DNA from: CBDEGU01 sp965238045
Lineage (GTDB): Bacteria > Acidobacteriota > Terriglobia > Bryobacterales > UBA6623
Direction of reading: 5' to 3'
DNA length: 64,000 nt
NCBI GenBank assembly: GCA_965238045.1
Contig: CBDEGU010000012.1
Coordinates: forward strand, 2,294,001-2,358,000
Below the pieces are notes generated by a model. It did no database searches. It was not told the DNA's origin and worked only from the letters and a program-made list of their open reading frames with translations. Position numbers and translations under genes: made by a program. Below, piece by piece: positions 1-7,236 of this stretch (position 1 is the stretch's first letter; each line of letters starts with the position of its first letter).

Positions 1-516
1 GGCGCGGGGCGGCCGTATGTGATCTCCGACGCGACGGTGCTGCATTCGATTATTCGCGGCCTCGAGTCGGCCGGAGTCAAGCGGCGCGACATTGTCGCCT
101 ATGACCGCTGGAAGACGGCCTTCGAGCGCTCGGGTTTCGAGACCTGGCTGCCCGAGGGGGTCCGCTGGACCTACGCCTCGCCGAAGGGTGTCAAGATCCA
201 GCTCGACATGGACGGCTATGACCGGGACGTCTATATGGAGCTGCCGCTGGTGCATCCCGACTACGGAACTGAGTACGATCTGTCGGACTCGCATCCCCGG
301 CGCTCCTATGTCGCCAAGTTTCTCACCCAAGACGTGAATAAGATGATCAACGTGCCGCTGCTGAAGCATCATCAGTCAGCCGGGGTGACCTTGGCGCTGA
401 AGAACATGTCGCACGGGCTGACCAACAATGTCTCGCGCAGCCATGTGACCACGACCGCGAACGCCTGCGGCATCTTTATCCCGGCCGCCGGTCGAGCTGC
501 CGGTGATGCGCGAGTG
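1..516 (+). pseudogene. DUF362 domain protein, 5'-truncated by the window edge and frame-broken
   Basis: The frame is open from the first base, so the true start lies outside the window. The translation matches a DUF362 core: a stretch ending in NVPLLKHHQSAGVTLALKNM (about residues 105-130), then SRSH and NACGIFIP. DUF362 proteins are often associated with Fe-S cluster or redox roles; the substrate is unknown. After the codons for NACGIFIP near 481 the frame is lost. Removing one G around 490 would restore PAAVELPVMRE, which looks like the family's continuation, so a one-base insertion is likely. The downstream part then meets a tandem 13-bp duplication. I read this as a decayed gene, possibly joined by deletion to the next reading frame. 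A sequencing error cannot be excluded. Confidence 0.6.
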
Positions 517-542
517 GTCCGAGGAGCAAGTCCGAGGAGCAA
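517..542. repeat. 13-bp perfect tandem duplication causing a frame change
   Basis: The 13-mer GTCCGAGGAGCAA occurs twice in direct succession (517-529 and 530-542). Because 13 is not a multiple of three, it shifts the frame reading MREWSEEQ into the frame reading SEEQVEKMLKDSPWA. Collapsing one copy joins the two reading frames smoothly, which marks the duplication as a recent slippage-type mutation or an assembly artefact. Confidence 0.8.
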
Positions 543-1088
543 GTCGAGAAGATGCTCAAGGATTCGCCTTGGGCGATCACCAAGACCATTGCGCGGGGCG
601 CGATCATCACCGGGGTGGGCCGCCGCGGGCGGGTCAGAGTGCGGCGGCGCGTTTCGCCGAAGACTCTGACGTTCTCGGTGCGCTGGCAGAGCGCGCGGCC
701 GGTAAAGCAGGCGCTGTACCGTTTTCAGGAAGCGCAGGGAAAAACGCCTGGAAGGCGGGCCGAACAGATGCTGGAGCGAGCCGGACCGCAATACGTCATC
801 GCGGTGGCGAGCTTGCCTGGTTCGGTGATTCAGCAGACCGGAACGACCGAATTGAAACTCAAGCGGGGCGGCAAGCTGGAGATTAAGGATCTCGGCACGA
901 TCGAGGCGTCGAGAGTTGAGATCCGGCGAAGCGGCGGGAGCGGGAGTATTCTGTTCTATTTTCCCAGGGAACTTGAGATCACGCCCGATCACAAGCAGGT
1001 GGAATTTGTGATGAAGATTGGCCACGCCACGATCAAACGCAAGTTCAAGCCGCGGGAAATGACGATGGGCGGCGAACTGGAACTCTGA
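543..1088 (+). CDS. conserved hypothetical protein (start uncertain)
   Basis: About 180 residues; the first ATG in frame is at 552, but the frame is also open upstream through the duplicated 13-mer, so the real start probably lies before the repeat and was disconnected by it. The N-terminus reads EKMLKDSPWAITKTIA. A pattern of 'lower threshold helix, DSPWA' at the start of small secreted acidobacterial proteins is known to me only loosely. The rest is rich in beta-strand pattern (VSPKTLTFSVRW, IEIRRSGG, ILFYFP) and ends GGELEL. No catalytic motif is evident. The function is unknown. It may be the 3' part of a gene fused by deletion to the DUF362 remnant. Confidence 0.55.
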   Translation, partial: VEKMLKDSPWAITKTIARGAIITGVGRRGRVRVRRRVSPKTLTFSVRWQSARPVKQALYRFQEAQGKTPGRRAEQMLERAGPQYVIAVASLPGSVIQQTGTTELKLKRGGKLEIKDLGTIEASRVEIRRSGGSGSILFYFPRELEITPDHKQVEFVMKIGHATIKRKFKPREMTMGGELEL

Positions 1089-1146
1089 GCAGCCCGACTC
1101 CGTTTTCCTTCTCGGCCGGCCGGACTGGCCTCGATTACACCGAAGG

Positions 1147-2256
1147 CTATTTTCGTTCGTAAAGATAGGCCGCGTCGATGAGACGGCTTTCGCCGCCGTC
1201 GTTGACGGCATAGCGCTGATGGCCCACCCGGTCCTCGCGCCGCTCGCCGCTCCAGAGCGAGGCGGCTCCAAATTCGCCGTCTTTGCTAAGGGCGTAGAAG
1301 CGAAGACGTACACTCGGCAGGCGGTCTTTGATGTGATCGTAGTTGCGGCCGACGCGCTTGAGCGCATCAAGGCAGGCTTGCTCGGGGCTCATGCCGTGGC
1401 GCATGTTTTCGACGACCGTGTGGGCGCCAACGACGCGGATGTTCTCTTCGCCGCGGCCGGTCGATCCGGCGGCTCCGACGTCCTGATCGACATACAAACC
1501 GGCGCCGATGATGGGCGAGTCGCCGACCCGGCCGGGGATTTTCCAGGCCAGCCCGCTGGTGGTCGTGCAGCCTGAGATTTCGCCCTTGCGATTGAGCGCC
1601 AGGCAGTTGATCGTTCCGGTCGGGGGATCTTGCACGACTCGGCGGGCCCAGGCCAGCCATGCGGGCTTGGCGGAGGGGAATCGGTCGAGCAATCTTGCTT
1701 GCCCGTCGCTTTCGCCAGGCGCATCGGGGTCGCCAGGCGCGTCCAGGCCCGGACCCCAATCGGTCTTGAGCGACTCTTTCCAGGTGAGCCATGCGAAGCG
1801 GGACTTTTCGGTCAGCAAGTCTTCTGGCTCAAAGCCATGCGCCTGGGCGAAACGCAGCGCGCCATCAGCAACCATCATGACGTGGTCGGTGCGTTCCATG
1901 ACCAGTTGAGCGACCTTCGAGGGCGTCTTGATGCCTTGCAGGGCGCCGACCGCGCCCGCGCGGCGGGAGGGCCCGTGCATCACGCAGGAATCGAGTTCGA
2001 CGACGCCATCTTCGTTCGGCAAGCCGCCATAGCCGACGCTGGTATCTTCCGGATCGAGTTCCTGGATGTTGACACCGGCGATCACGGCGTCGAGGGTGTC
2101 TTCGCCCTCTTGGAGCAGCTCCATGGCGCGGGCGCAACATGCGAGTCCGTTCGAGCTGGCGATGACGATGTCTTTGGGCGCCGCCGCGGTCGATCCAGGC
2201 AAGCTTGCCGCGGTCGCAGCTCCAAGTGTTCCGCGTAATAAACCTCGACGAGTCAT
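1147..2256 (-). CDS. N(4)-(beta-N-acetylglucosaminyl)-L-asparaginase-type Ntn hydrolase
   Basis: 369 residues. The N-terminus MTRRGLLRGTLGAATAA is a twin-arginine-like signal followed by small residues, suggesting Tat export. The body matches the glycosylasparaginase/isoaspartyl peptidase family: GYGGLPNEDGVVELD near the start, and the self-cleavage site followed by the nucleophilic Thr in PTGTINCLAL (about residues 212-221). Two downstream Gly-rich binding motifs, GDSPIIGAGLYVD and GRGEENIRVVGAHTVVENM, are present. Such enzymes release aspartate from N-linked glycoasparagine or isoaspartyl peptides after autoproteolysis. The start is supported by AGAAGGAGA seven bases upstream. It lies 129 bases downstream of cysK on the same strand, so co-transcription is possible but not shown. 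Confidence 0.88.
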   Translation of the reverse strand: MTRRGLLRGTLGAATAASLPGSTAAAPKDIVIASSNGLACCARAMELLQEGEDTLDAVIAGVNIQELDPEDTSVGYGGLPNEDGVVELDSCVMHGPSRRAGAVGALQGIKTPSKVAQLVMERTDHVMMVADGALRFAQAHGFEPEDLLTEKSRFAWLTWKESLKTDWGPGLDAPGDPDAPGESDGQARLLDRFPSAKPAWLAWARRVVQDPPTGTINCLALNRKGEISGCTTTSGLAWKIPGRVGDSPIIGAGLYVDQDVGAAGSTGRGEENIRVVGAHTVVENMRHGMSPEQACLDALKRVGRNYDHIKDRLPSVRLRFYALSKDGEFGAASLWSGERREDRVGHQRYAVNDGGESRLIDAAYLYERK

Positions 2257-2385
2257 AAGATCTCCTTCTGCTATCGCCCCCCGCGAGGCCGCGGGGCCGG
2301 GGAGGGATCGTTACGTTCGGCACCGCGCCGCCAGACGTCCGGGTTGCCAGACTTCCGCGCTGCCAGATGTCCGGGCAAGAAAAGT

Positions 2386-3339
2386 CTAAATGCCTTCAAA
2401 TAGAACGCTGCTCAGATACCGTTCCCCGGCGTCGGGAAGAATCACGACGATCATCTTGTCTTCGAACTCGGGATCCTTGGCCAGACGGCAGGCGACGGCC
2501 ACGGCCGCGCCACATGAAATACCGCAAAGCAGTCCTTCTTCCCGCGCCAGCCGGCGGGTGTAGTCGATGGCCTCGTCGTTCCCGGCCAGCTCGATGCGAT
2601 CGACAAGCGAGAGGTCGAGCACGTCGGGAACGAACCCGGCGCCAACTCCCTGAATGCGATGGAAGCCCGGCCGCAACGGCTCGCCAGCTAGCTTTTGCGA
2701 AAGGACAGGGCTGTCGGCCGGTTCCACTCCGACGGAAAGGATCTCTTTCTTCAGGTGATGTTTGATGTAGTGGGAGATCCCGGTGATCGTCCCGCCGGTT
2801 CCGATGCACGCGACGAGAACCGCGACCTGGCCGCTGGTGTCTTCCCAGATTTCCGGGCCGGTCGTGCGGAAGTGGATCGCGGGGTTGGCCGGGTTCTTGA
2901 ACTGGTGGAGCATGAGGTAGCGGTCGGGCTCGGCGGCCGCCATCTGCTCAGCCCGTTCGACGGCGCCCTGCATCCCCAACTCGTCGGCCACCAGTTCGAG
3001 CTTCGCCCCGAACATGCGCAGCACTTGCTGGCGTTCGAGGCTCATGATTTCCGGCATGACGAGGGTAAGCGGATAGCCGCGGGCGGCGGCAACGAAAGCC
3101 AGAGCGATGCCGGTGTTGCCGCTGGTCGGCTCGACGAGTTCCTTGCCCGGGGTGAGCAGGCCGCGCTGCTCGGCGTCCCAGATCATGGAGGCGCCGATAC
3201 GGCACTTCACCGAGTAGGCCGGGTTGCGCCCCTCGATTTTGCCGTAGATGGTTGCCGGGGCGTTATCGGTCACGCGGTTCAGCCGCACCAGGGGCGTGCG
3301 ACCGATGCTCAGAGAGTTGTCGTTGAAGATATTCGCCAT
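2386..3339 (-). CDS. cysK: cysteine synthase A (O-acetylserine sulfhydrylase)
   Basis: 317 residues, the normal length for fold-type II PLP cysteine synthases. It makes L-cysteine from O-acetylserine and sulfide in the cytoplasm. Visible motifs: the PLP-binding Lys in NPAYSVKCRIG (about residue 45), the substrate loop TSGNTGIAL (72-80), the phosphate-binding GTGGTITG (about 178) and CGISCGAA near the C-terminus, where a Ser contacts the PLP pyridine nitrogen. The canonical family motif around the Lys has 'SVKDR'; here it is SVKCR, a Cys at the Asp position, which is unusual but not disabling by inspection. It follows an Rrf2 regulator gene by 61 bases on the same strand, a CymR/IscR-like regulator-target layout. 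Confidence 0.93.
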   Translation of the reverse strand: MANIFNDNSLSIGRTPLVRLNRVTDNAPATIYGKIEGRNPAYSVKCRIGASMIWDAEQRGLLTPGKELVEPTSGNTGIALAFVAAARGYPLTLVMPEIMSLERQQVLRMFGAKLELVADELGMQGAVERAEQMAAAEPDRYLMLHQFKNPANPAIHFRTTGPEIWEDTSGQVAVLVACIGTGGTITGISHYIKHHLKKEILSVGVEPADSPVLSQKLAGEPLRPGFHRIQGVGAGFVPDVLDLSLVDRIELAGNDEAIDYTRRLAREEGLLCGISCGAAVAVACRLAKDPEFEDKMIVVILPDAGERYLSSVLFEGI

Positions 3340-3400
3340 CAGTTATTCATCCAGCAGCGGTTATTTATCCAGCGGAAGGGATCACTTCTCGGCGTGGCAA

Positions 3401-3835
3401 TTAGATGGCCCAGTTGATGACCTCTCGAGACTTCTTATCTTTCCAGCGGCTGACCAGATCGGCGAAGGTGGTGCGGTCGAGAACGCTGGAGAGGGCGCGG
3501 TCGACTTCCTGCCAGAGTTCGGGGAACGGGGAATCGGCGGGTGCGTTGCTATTCTCGCGGCGGCGGGTGGCCGATGTGGGGCCTTCGATATGGCGCAGCA
3601 CCGCGCCGACGGTGATGCGATCTGGGGTGAGCGCCAGGTGGTAGCCGCCGCCGGCTCCGCGCCGAGAGGCCAAGAATCCGCCCTGCTTGAGCTGCGAGAG
3701 GATCAACTCAAGAAATTTCCGCGGAATATTTTGACGGGAGGCGATTTCCGCGATCTTCATGGGTTCGGCGCTCGTGCGGGAGCAGAGCTCGAAGATGGCC
3801 CTTAGGCCGTACTCGCCCTTGACTGATACATCCAT
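3401..3835 (-). CDS. Rrf2-family transcriptional regulator (CymR-like)
   Basis: 144 residues. The N-terminal winged helix MDVSVKGEYGLRAIFEL, then IAEIASRQNIPRKFLELILSQLKQGG as recognition region, and SRRGAGGGYHLA as the wing, are hallmark Rrf2 features. The region where IscR carries three Fe-S cysteines (about residues 90-110) has none here, so this is not an Fe-S-sensing IscR. In Bacillota, cluster-free Rrf2 CymR works with CysK to control sulfur genes; the position directly upstream of cysK makes a cysteine/sulfur role a reasonable inference. Its own promoter overlaps a perfect inverted repeat, which suggests autoregulation. The ATG at 3835 gives the typical MDVSxKGEYGLRA start. Confidence 0.9.
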   Translation of the reverse strand: MDVSVKGEYGLRAIFELCSRTSAEPMKIAEIASRQNIPRKFLELILSQLKQGGFLASRRGAGGGYHLALTPDRITVGAVLRHIEGPTSATRRRENSNAPADSPFPELWQEVDRALSSVLDRTTFADLVSRWKDKKSREVINWAI

Positions 3836-3838
3836 AGT

Positions 3839-3861
3839 ATCTCTATTGACTTACTAGAGAT
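3839..3861 (-). promoter_or_regulatory. candidate Rrf2 operator, perfect 7-bp inverted repeat
   Basis: ATCTCTA (3839-3845) and TAGAGAT (3855-3861) form a perfect inverted repeat with a 9-base spacer, immediately upstream of the Rrf2 start codon and overlapping the predicted -10 box. Rrf2 dimers bind AT-rich dyads of about this size, so negative autoregulation and control of the downstream cysK is the natural reading. Direct sequence observation; the binding role is inferred. Confidence 0.7.
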
Positions 3862-3888
3862 TATTGTACCCATGATCGACGGTGTCAA
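3860..3888 (-). promoter_or_regulatory. sigma70-like promoter of the Rrf2-cysK unit
   Basis: On the minus strand a perfect -35 TTGACA (3888-3883) is followed after exactly 17 bases by AATAAT (3865-3860), five of six matches to the -10 consensus. The start codon lies 25 bases beyond the -10. The -10 overlaps the right arm of the inverted repeat at 3839-3861, so a bound repressor would block polymerase. Confidence 0.7.
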
Positions 3889-3949
3889 ACCGCTGCCCCG
3901 GGGGCCGTGGCGCGCGGGTGGCTGAATTTACAGGAAAGCCGGGCCCAAG

Positions 3950-4327
3950 ATGAGGCCCGAAATGATAGGATCGATGGGAGTTATCTTTGGTGCGCTGGAA
4001 CCGAGTGGAACGGTGGGGAACATAAAACGGACGGGCTGGATCTTGGGGGGCGCGGCGCTGCTATTGATGCTGTGGTTCAACTACACATCCGATGAGGCGA
4101 TCAAACCCACTCTGGCGGGATTCTTCGCGATTTCGATGGGAGGCTCGCTCGTGTGCTGGGGGATGCATGGGATCGAGAAGGGCGAGATCCTGATCAAGCG
4201 GCGGCACGTAAGGCGCGACGAGCACCCGTTGATTTTCTGGGCCACGGTGATTGTGTTTCGGCTGCTCACCGGCTCCGTGCTGGCATTGGGCGGTGTTTGG
4301 CATCTCTTTGCCGGCGGGAAGCATTAG
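3950..4327 (+). CDS. small hypothetical membrane protein
   Basis: 125 residues, divergent from the Rrf2 gene. Three hydrophobic segments are visible: about 28-42 (WILGGAALLLMLWF), 53-70 (TLAGFFAISMGGSLVCWGM) and 94-118 (LIFWATVIVFRLLTGSVLALGGVW). A basic cytoplasmic loop, KRRHVRRDEH, lies between the last two. No family is recognised. Alternative starts exist at Met5 and Met9. Confidence 0.6.
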   Translation: MRPEMIGSMGVIFGALEPSGTVGNIKRTGWILGGAALLLMLWFNYTSDEAIKPTLAGFFAISMGGSLVCWGMHGIEKGEILIKRRHVRRDEHPLIFWATVIVFRLLTGSVLALGGVWHLFAGGKH

Positions 4328-4679
4328 AGTATTTTCAGGAATGTCATAGACAACCCATGAGGGCTGCTTAGCACCGGCGCTTCGGCTAGGACGAATGCAT
4401 CTTAGGATATGGGCCACGTAGTCATTGAAAATCTCCTAAGCAAGCCACAGAGCCGTGGATGGAAATCCGCGGCCGGGCCAGCGCGGAATGTCCCGTATGC
4501 GGCCTTCGTTTCCCCTGCCACGACGCATCACGTCACGTTGCGCCAACGCCGGTCGTTGCGGCTGCTTCAATCTTCTGACCGCGGATTTCCATCCACGGCT
4601 CTGCTGCGGCATCTTCGGATACGCGCTATGTCATCAGTGAAGATGCACTAGCGGGCCGGCGGAATACCAGCAGGAAGGA
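4328..4679. other. gene-free stretch with a long inverted repeat
   Basis: No convincing reading frame. The only structure seen is the 25-bp inverted repeat listed separately and an inner short dyad CAACG-CCGGT-CGTTG near 4545. It separates two convergent units, so a transcription-stop function for the hairpins is possible. Confidence 0.5.
4448..4603. repeat. 25-bp perfect inverted repeat around a 106-bp core
   Basis: Bases 4448-4472 and 4579-4603 are exact reverse complements over 25 positions (arm begins CAGAGCCGTGG). The inner 106 bases encode nothing recognisable. The size and layout fit a small non-autonomous element or a long RNA/DNA hairpin between convergent genes. No target duplication was found next to the arms. 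Confidence 0.75.
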
Positions 4680-5591
4680 TTAGCGGTACGCTGCTGGAAT
4701 GCGGAACTCGACCCCGGCGTAACGGAACTCCTCGGCTAAGCGATGGCTGGTTCCTTGGGCCGCGAGCTGGGCTAGCCCGAGGACGCGCTCTTCGACCAGC
4801 TTGTTGACGGACGCTTCGTCGGCTTTCGCAAGCAGTTTCAGGCGCCGCCCGGTGGATTCCAGCCTTTGCTTCAGCCGCATCGCCATACTGTGGTTGATCG
4901 TCTGGAGCGCCTGGGCGGCCCGGACTTTCTTCTCGATCACGCTCGAGATGTCGATCATCTTCGGCTGAGGCACGAAGGTCGCGCTGGCTTCGGGTTCACG
5001 GCGGGCGGGATCGACCGGCGACGCAAAGTAGTAGACCTCCGGCGTCCGATGCGGCTTCAGACGGGTGTCCTTCATCGCGATCAAGTAGTTTTCCAGCGCG
5101 GCGGCTCGCCAGGCGCCCTCGGCGGCGCGTCCAGCGTAGTACCGGTCGTGGTTGCGCTCGTGCTCGGTGTGCGGATTGGGAATAAAGAGCACGCGGGGCT
5201 TGTAGAGCCGGATGTAGTATATGAGCCGGTCGCGCATGGTGGTGAACGGCACGTCGCGAAACTCGGCCGAGCGGTAGCCGAGCGAAATGACTTTCTTGAT
5301 ACCGAGGATCTTCGCCGCCGCCTCGCTTTCCAGCTTGTTGCGCAGCGCGGTCTCTTCGAGCGAGAGGTCCCAGCTATCTTTCTCGTCATTGCCGACCCGG
5401 ATCAGATAAGCGTCCATGCCCTCGCCGGTCATCTTCGCGATCGTGCCTCCGGCGTGGAGCACATAGTTGCTGGCATCGGAGGTGATGACGACGACGGTGT
5501 TGCGGGTCTCGCCAACCTGCGCGGCGGCGGACATGACGCCCAGCAGGGCGAGCAGAGAGGGAAGCAACAGGCGTAGGGCGCGGCGGGTCAT
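4680..5591 (-). CDS. secreted PIG-L-type protein with degenerate first metal motif
   Basis: 303 residues with a signal peptide (about 1-24, MTRRALRLLLPSLLALLGVMSAAA). The fold signature of PIG-L/LmbE deacetylases is recognisable: GGTIAKM after the first strand, RVGNDEKD, the RDRLIYYIRLYKPRVLFI helix-strand, and NPHTEHERNHDRYY for the second His motif. The canonical zinc motif AHPDDE is replaced by TSDASNY, lacking the His and both Asp residues, so classic zinc-dependent N-deacetylase activity is doubtful. It lies 44 bases downstream of a second PIG-L gene on the same strand, so the two probably form an operon and perhaps a functional pair. Confidence 0.75.
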   Translation of the reverse strand: MTRRALRLLLPSLLALLGVMSAAAQVGETRNTVVVITSDASNYVLHAGGTIAKMTGEGMDAYLIRVGNDEKDSWDLSLEETALRNKLESEAAAKILGIKKVISLGYRSAEFRDVPFTTMRDRLIYYIRLYKPRVLFIPNPHTEHERNHDRYYAGRAAEGAWRAAALENYLIAMKDTRLKPHRTPEVYYFASPVDPARREPEASATFVPQPKMIDISSVIEKKVRAAQALQTINHSMAMRLKQRLESTGRRLKLLAKADEASVNKLVEERVLGLAQLAAQGTSHRLAEEFRYAGVEFRIPAAYR

Positions 5592-5635
5592 TGTTTCTCT
5601 AGATTCTGCTTCTCCGGGCTCTGCTTCTCCGGTTT

Positions 5636-6568
5636 TTAGTTCTCAATGTTCTGGCCGAGAAATTTCTTCAGACCCGGCAAGTGGTAGAACTCATCCATGT
5701 AGTAGTAGTCTTCGGCGTAGGGCACGCTGGCCTCTTTGCCCCAGCGGCGTGAGATCCAGTTCATGTGCCATTCGATCATCATGTTTCCGGCCGCGGTGTC
5801 GTCGCCGATGTTGTCGAATTCGGGCAGGTAGAGGCCCCGGGAGGCCAGTCTGGCCTTCATGCCGCGCGCCCCGCCCGGGCTGGCGTAAACGTTTTGATGC
5901 GCGTAGATGGCCGTTTCCTTGATCCTCATATCGCTCTCGTGCAACTCGATGGCGACGTTCGGCCGGTGTCCCAGTCCCCAATCGAGCCGCGCCTTGCCGT
6001 AGTAGTGATAGGTTTCGTGGGGCTCGAGATCGAGTTCGAAGTGTTCGGGATGCACGTTGCGGTAGCCGGCCAGCCAGTAGGCTTCCTCGAAGAGCCAGGC
6101 CAGATTCCGGTGGCCGGGGTTTTTCTGGAAATGCTCCCAGGCGTTATGTCCGGCCACGGCGTCGGGCTTGTACTTGCGAACAAGATAGATGAGCTGTTCC
6201 CGCAGTTCGTTCAGCGGAAAGGGCGTCTCGTAGTTGTTGCGCCAATTCAGGCTGTCGACGTGGTCCACCATGCCGAGGACGCGAATGGCGTCGTAGGTTT
6301 CCTTCAGGTTGATGATGTCGTTGCGCGGGTAGCCGTGGCGGCCGTCCTTTTCGTCATTCGAGCCGCGGACGTAGTGGGCCTTGTAGCCGGCATCAATGAA
6401 GCGGGTAATCAGGCCCGCCAGGCCATAGTCGGTCGTGTGGTCGTCGTGGTGCGGTTGCGCGACCATCAGAACTTTGCCAGGCGGCGGATCGACAAGCGGA
6501 AGATTGCCCTGGGCCGAGATGGGCTGGCAAACAAGCGCCGCGAAAACGGGAATCAAGAAGCGATGCAT
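5636..6568 (-). CDS. secreted PIG-L/LmbE-family deacetylase-like protein
   Basis: About 310 residues from the ATG at 6568, which begins a clear signal peptide (MHRFLIPVFAALVCQPISAQ). An in-frame ORF extends upstream to 6616 but without a better start. The first metal motif is present in modified form, AQPHHDDHTTDYG (about 37-49), and RGSNDEKDGR follows. The second half has KYKPDAVAGHNAWEHFQKNPGHR, where a His motif is expected. Family members remove N-acetyl groups from sugars or amino sugars. Its partner at 4680-5591 has lost the first motif. The substrate cannot be told from sequence. Confidence 0.78.
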   Translation of the reverse strand: MHRFLIPVFAALVCQPISAQGNLPLVDPPPGKVLMVAQPHHDDHTTDYGLAGLITRFIDAGYKAHYVRGSNDEKDGRHGYPRNDIINLKETYDAIRVLGMVDHVDSLNWRNNYETPFPLNELREQLIYLVRKYKPDAVAGHNAWEHFQKNPGHRNLAWLFEEAYWLAGYRNVHPEHFELDLEPHETYHYYGKARLDWGLGHRPNVAIELHESDMRIKETAIYAHQNVYASPGGARGMKARLASRGLYLPEFDNIGDDTAAGNMMIEWHMNWISRRWGKEASVPYAEDYYYMDEFYHLPGLKKFLGQNIEN

Positions 6569-7236
6569 CTCGGGTGGTCTTAGGCCATCATGCCATGCGA
6601 GTGGGTATTGTATCACGCGATCCCGCTCTACTCACTTTCCGCGTTCTCGGCTGCCAAGAGGCCATCCGCATCTGGAAGCACGGGACGCTGCCCGCTGAGA
6701 CAGGCGCCCTGTCTTACTCACCCCGGCGCAGAACGTTCAGTGCGAAAGCGATCCGCCTGACGAGCACTTTGATCTCTGCCATAGCGCTCTGGATGCTCGC
6801 CTCGTGCTCCTCGACCGCGGTCTGGGTGTTCGCATCGTGCTCCGCTGCTCGCTCCGCATGGGCATGCAGGTGAAACTCGTTGTGGTGCTCGTGAGAGTGA
6901 ATGTGGTTCAGGCTCAAGAGTTCGATGCTCGCCAACTGGCCGCGCATCAGGCCGGGCGGATTCGATGCCGCGTGCAGGTTGAGGTAGTAGCCCTCCGGGT
7001 CCCCCAAGATGCGCTCGATCTCGGCCAGCACATCAGGATCTGTCTCCTCCACTTGGGTTGAGATAACACCGATTCGGGCGTTATTCACGGGCTCCATATT
7101 GGAGCCAACGGCTATAGGTCCGTTTTCAAACCACCTCCCCCTGTGAATATGCATGGCCCTCAGATCTTGGGGCTCATCGATAAAGTATTCGACACTGAAA
7201 TTGACGAACGCCTTGACGATTTCCCCGCTCTGGTTG

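Noticed and set aside
372..1370. 332-codon minus-strand frame
   Set aside because: Antisense of the DUF362 remnant and next gene; it only persists because of GC bias.
4409..4651. 80-codon plus-strand frame across the inverted repeat
   Set aside because: No ribosome site or similarity, and it spans a palindromic non-coding structure.
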